In this document: positions 63,820 through 64,000 of the stretch, one piece after another | Position numbering within the stretch: position 1 is the stretch's first letter | Layout of the letters: the number at the start of each line of letters is the position of its first letter | Assembly (NCBI GenBank): GCA_037389465.1 | Contig: JAZARR010000048.1 | Location: forward strand, 496,001 to 560,000 | DNA from: Baylisascaris procyonis | Lineage: Eukaryota > Nematoda > Chromadorea > Rhabditida > Ascarididae | Direction of reading: 5' to 3' | Length of the DNA stretch: 64,000 bases | Program-made: the position numbers and the translations under genes | The notes under the pieces: generated by a model | What the model was told of the DNA's origin: nothing | What the model saw: the letters and a program-made list of their open reading frames with translations, nothing else | Databases searched by the model: none

Positions 63820-64000
63820 CTGTTCTCAAAAACTTTCTTCGGCTCTTTCAACATTCGCACTCTTTGAACGTAGTACATTAATTCCTGTTTGGACGTGTAT
63901 ATGAGCAATTTGGTCTCTCTGTTTAGTATTTCTAGTATGGAAAAGACTGGTGCTGAGCCAGAAACTTATTGGCATAATATGCACCAGTGCTTACCTGCTG
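63820..64000. other. window end, no feature
   Basis: No polyA signal or coding segment recognised before the window ends. Confidence 0.4.

Overview
The window reads as eukaryotic, animal nuclear DNA. It is AT-rich and gene-sparse, with spliced coding pieces (GT...TTTCAG-type introns), AATAAA signals, TATA boxes, AT microsatellites, tRNA-derived SINE heads and an animal-type bZIP exon. Short TTTTCAG-like acceptors, and acceptors lying a few bases upstream of candidate ATGs, would suit a nematode. That assignment is an inference; no marker gene settles the species.

Region 1 (1-18,960) is one uninterrupted tandem array. Its unit is about 190-202 bp, and every unit carries a minus-strand tRNA-Asn (anticodon GTT) gene or degenerate copy plus a spacer. 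I count 96 copies. The array runs off the left edge and decays into diverged tRNA relics at 19,035-19,320. About 25 copies keep all stems. Four have another anticodon (CTT twice, GTC, GCT). Longer blocks of several units have been copied within the array. All protein-like reading frames here are by-products of repeated tRNA and spacer sequence.

Region 2 (19,330-23,500) is non-coding as far as I can see, apart from a degenerate trinucleotide tract. Region 3 (23,500-27,020) holds a plus-strand gene for a CES-2/PAR-like bZIP transcription factor: TATA box, likely first exon, a phase-compatible small exon, an Ala/Pro-rich exon, the bZIP last exon and a polyA signal. A separate terminal exon follows at 27,492-27,655. 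Region 4 (28,930-29,780) is CA-rich low-complexity DNA and a tRNA-derived SINE.

Region 5 (30,250-36,510) is the most gene-like part outside the array. Two directly repeated copies of a two-exon gene encode a small single-pass membrane protein with a Lys/Glu/Ser-rich tail. Between them lies a minus-strand gene with one well-bounded internal exon and a phase-compatible last exon. A possible third tail exon of the membrane family lies at 43,250-43,358.

Region 6 (36,510-64,000) is mostly intergenic or intronic. It contains isolated candidate exons (40,747; 45,391; 52,726; 62,955; 63,765), two (AT)n microsatellites, a two-copy dispersed repeat, an inverted pair of another repeat, and a SINE head. 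The last exon ends in a CxCxxDxCN pattern like Ly6/three-finger proteins.

No operon-like pathway is visible. The dominant biology is a large tRNA-Asn gene satellite beside a small cluster of short, lineage-specific-looking genes.
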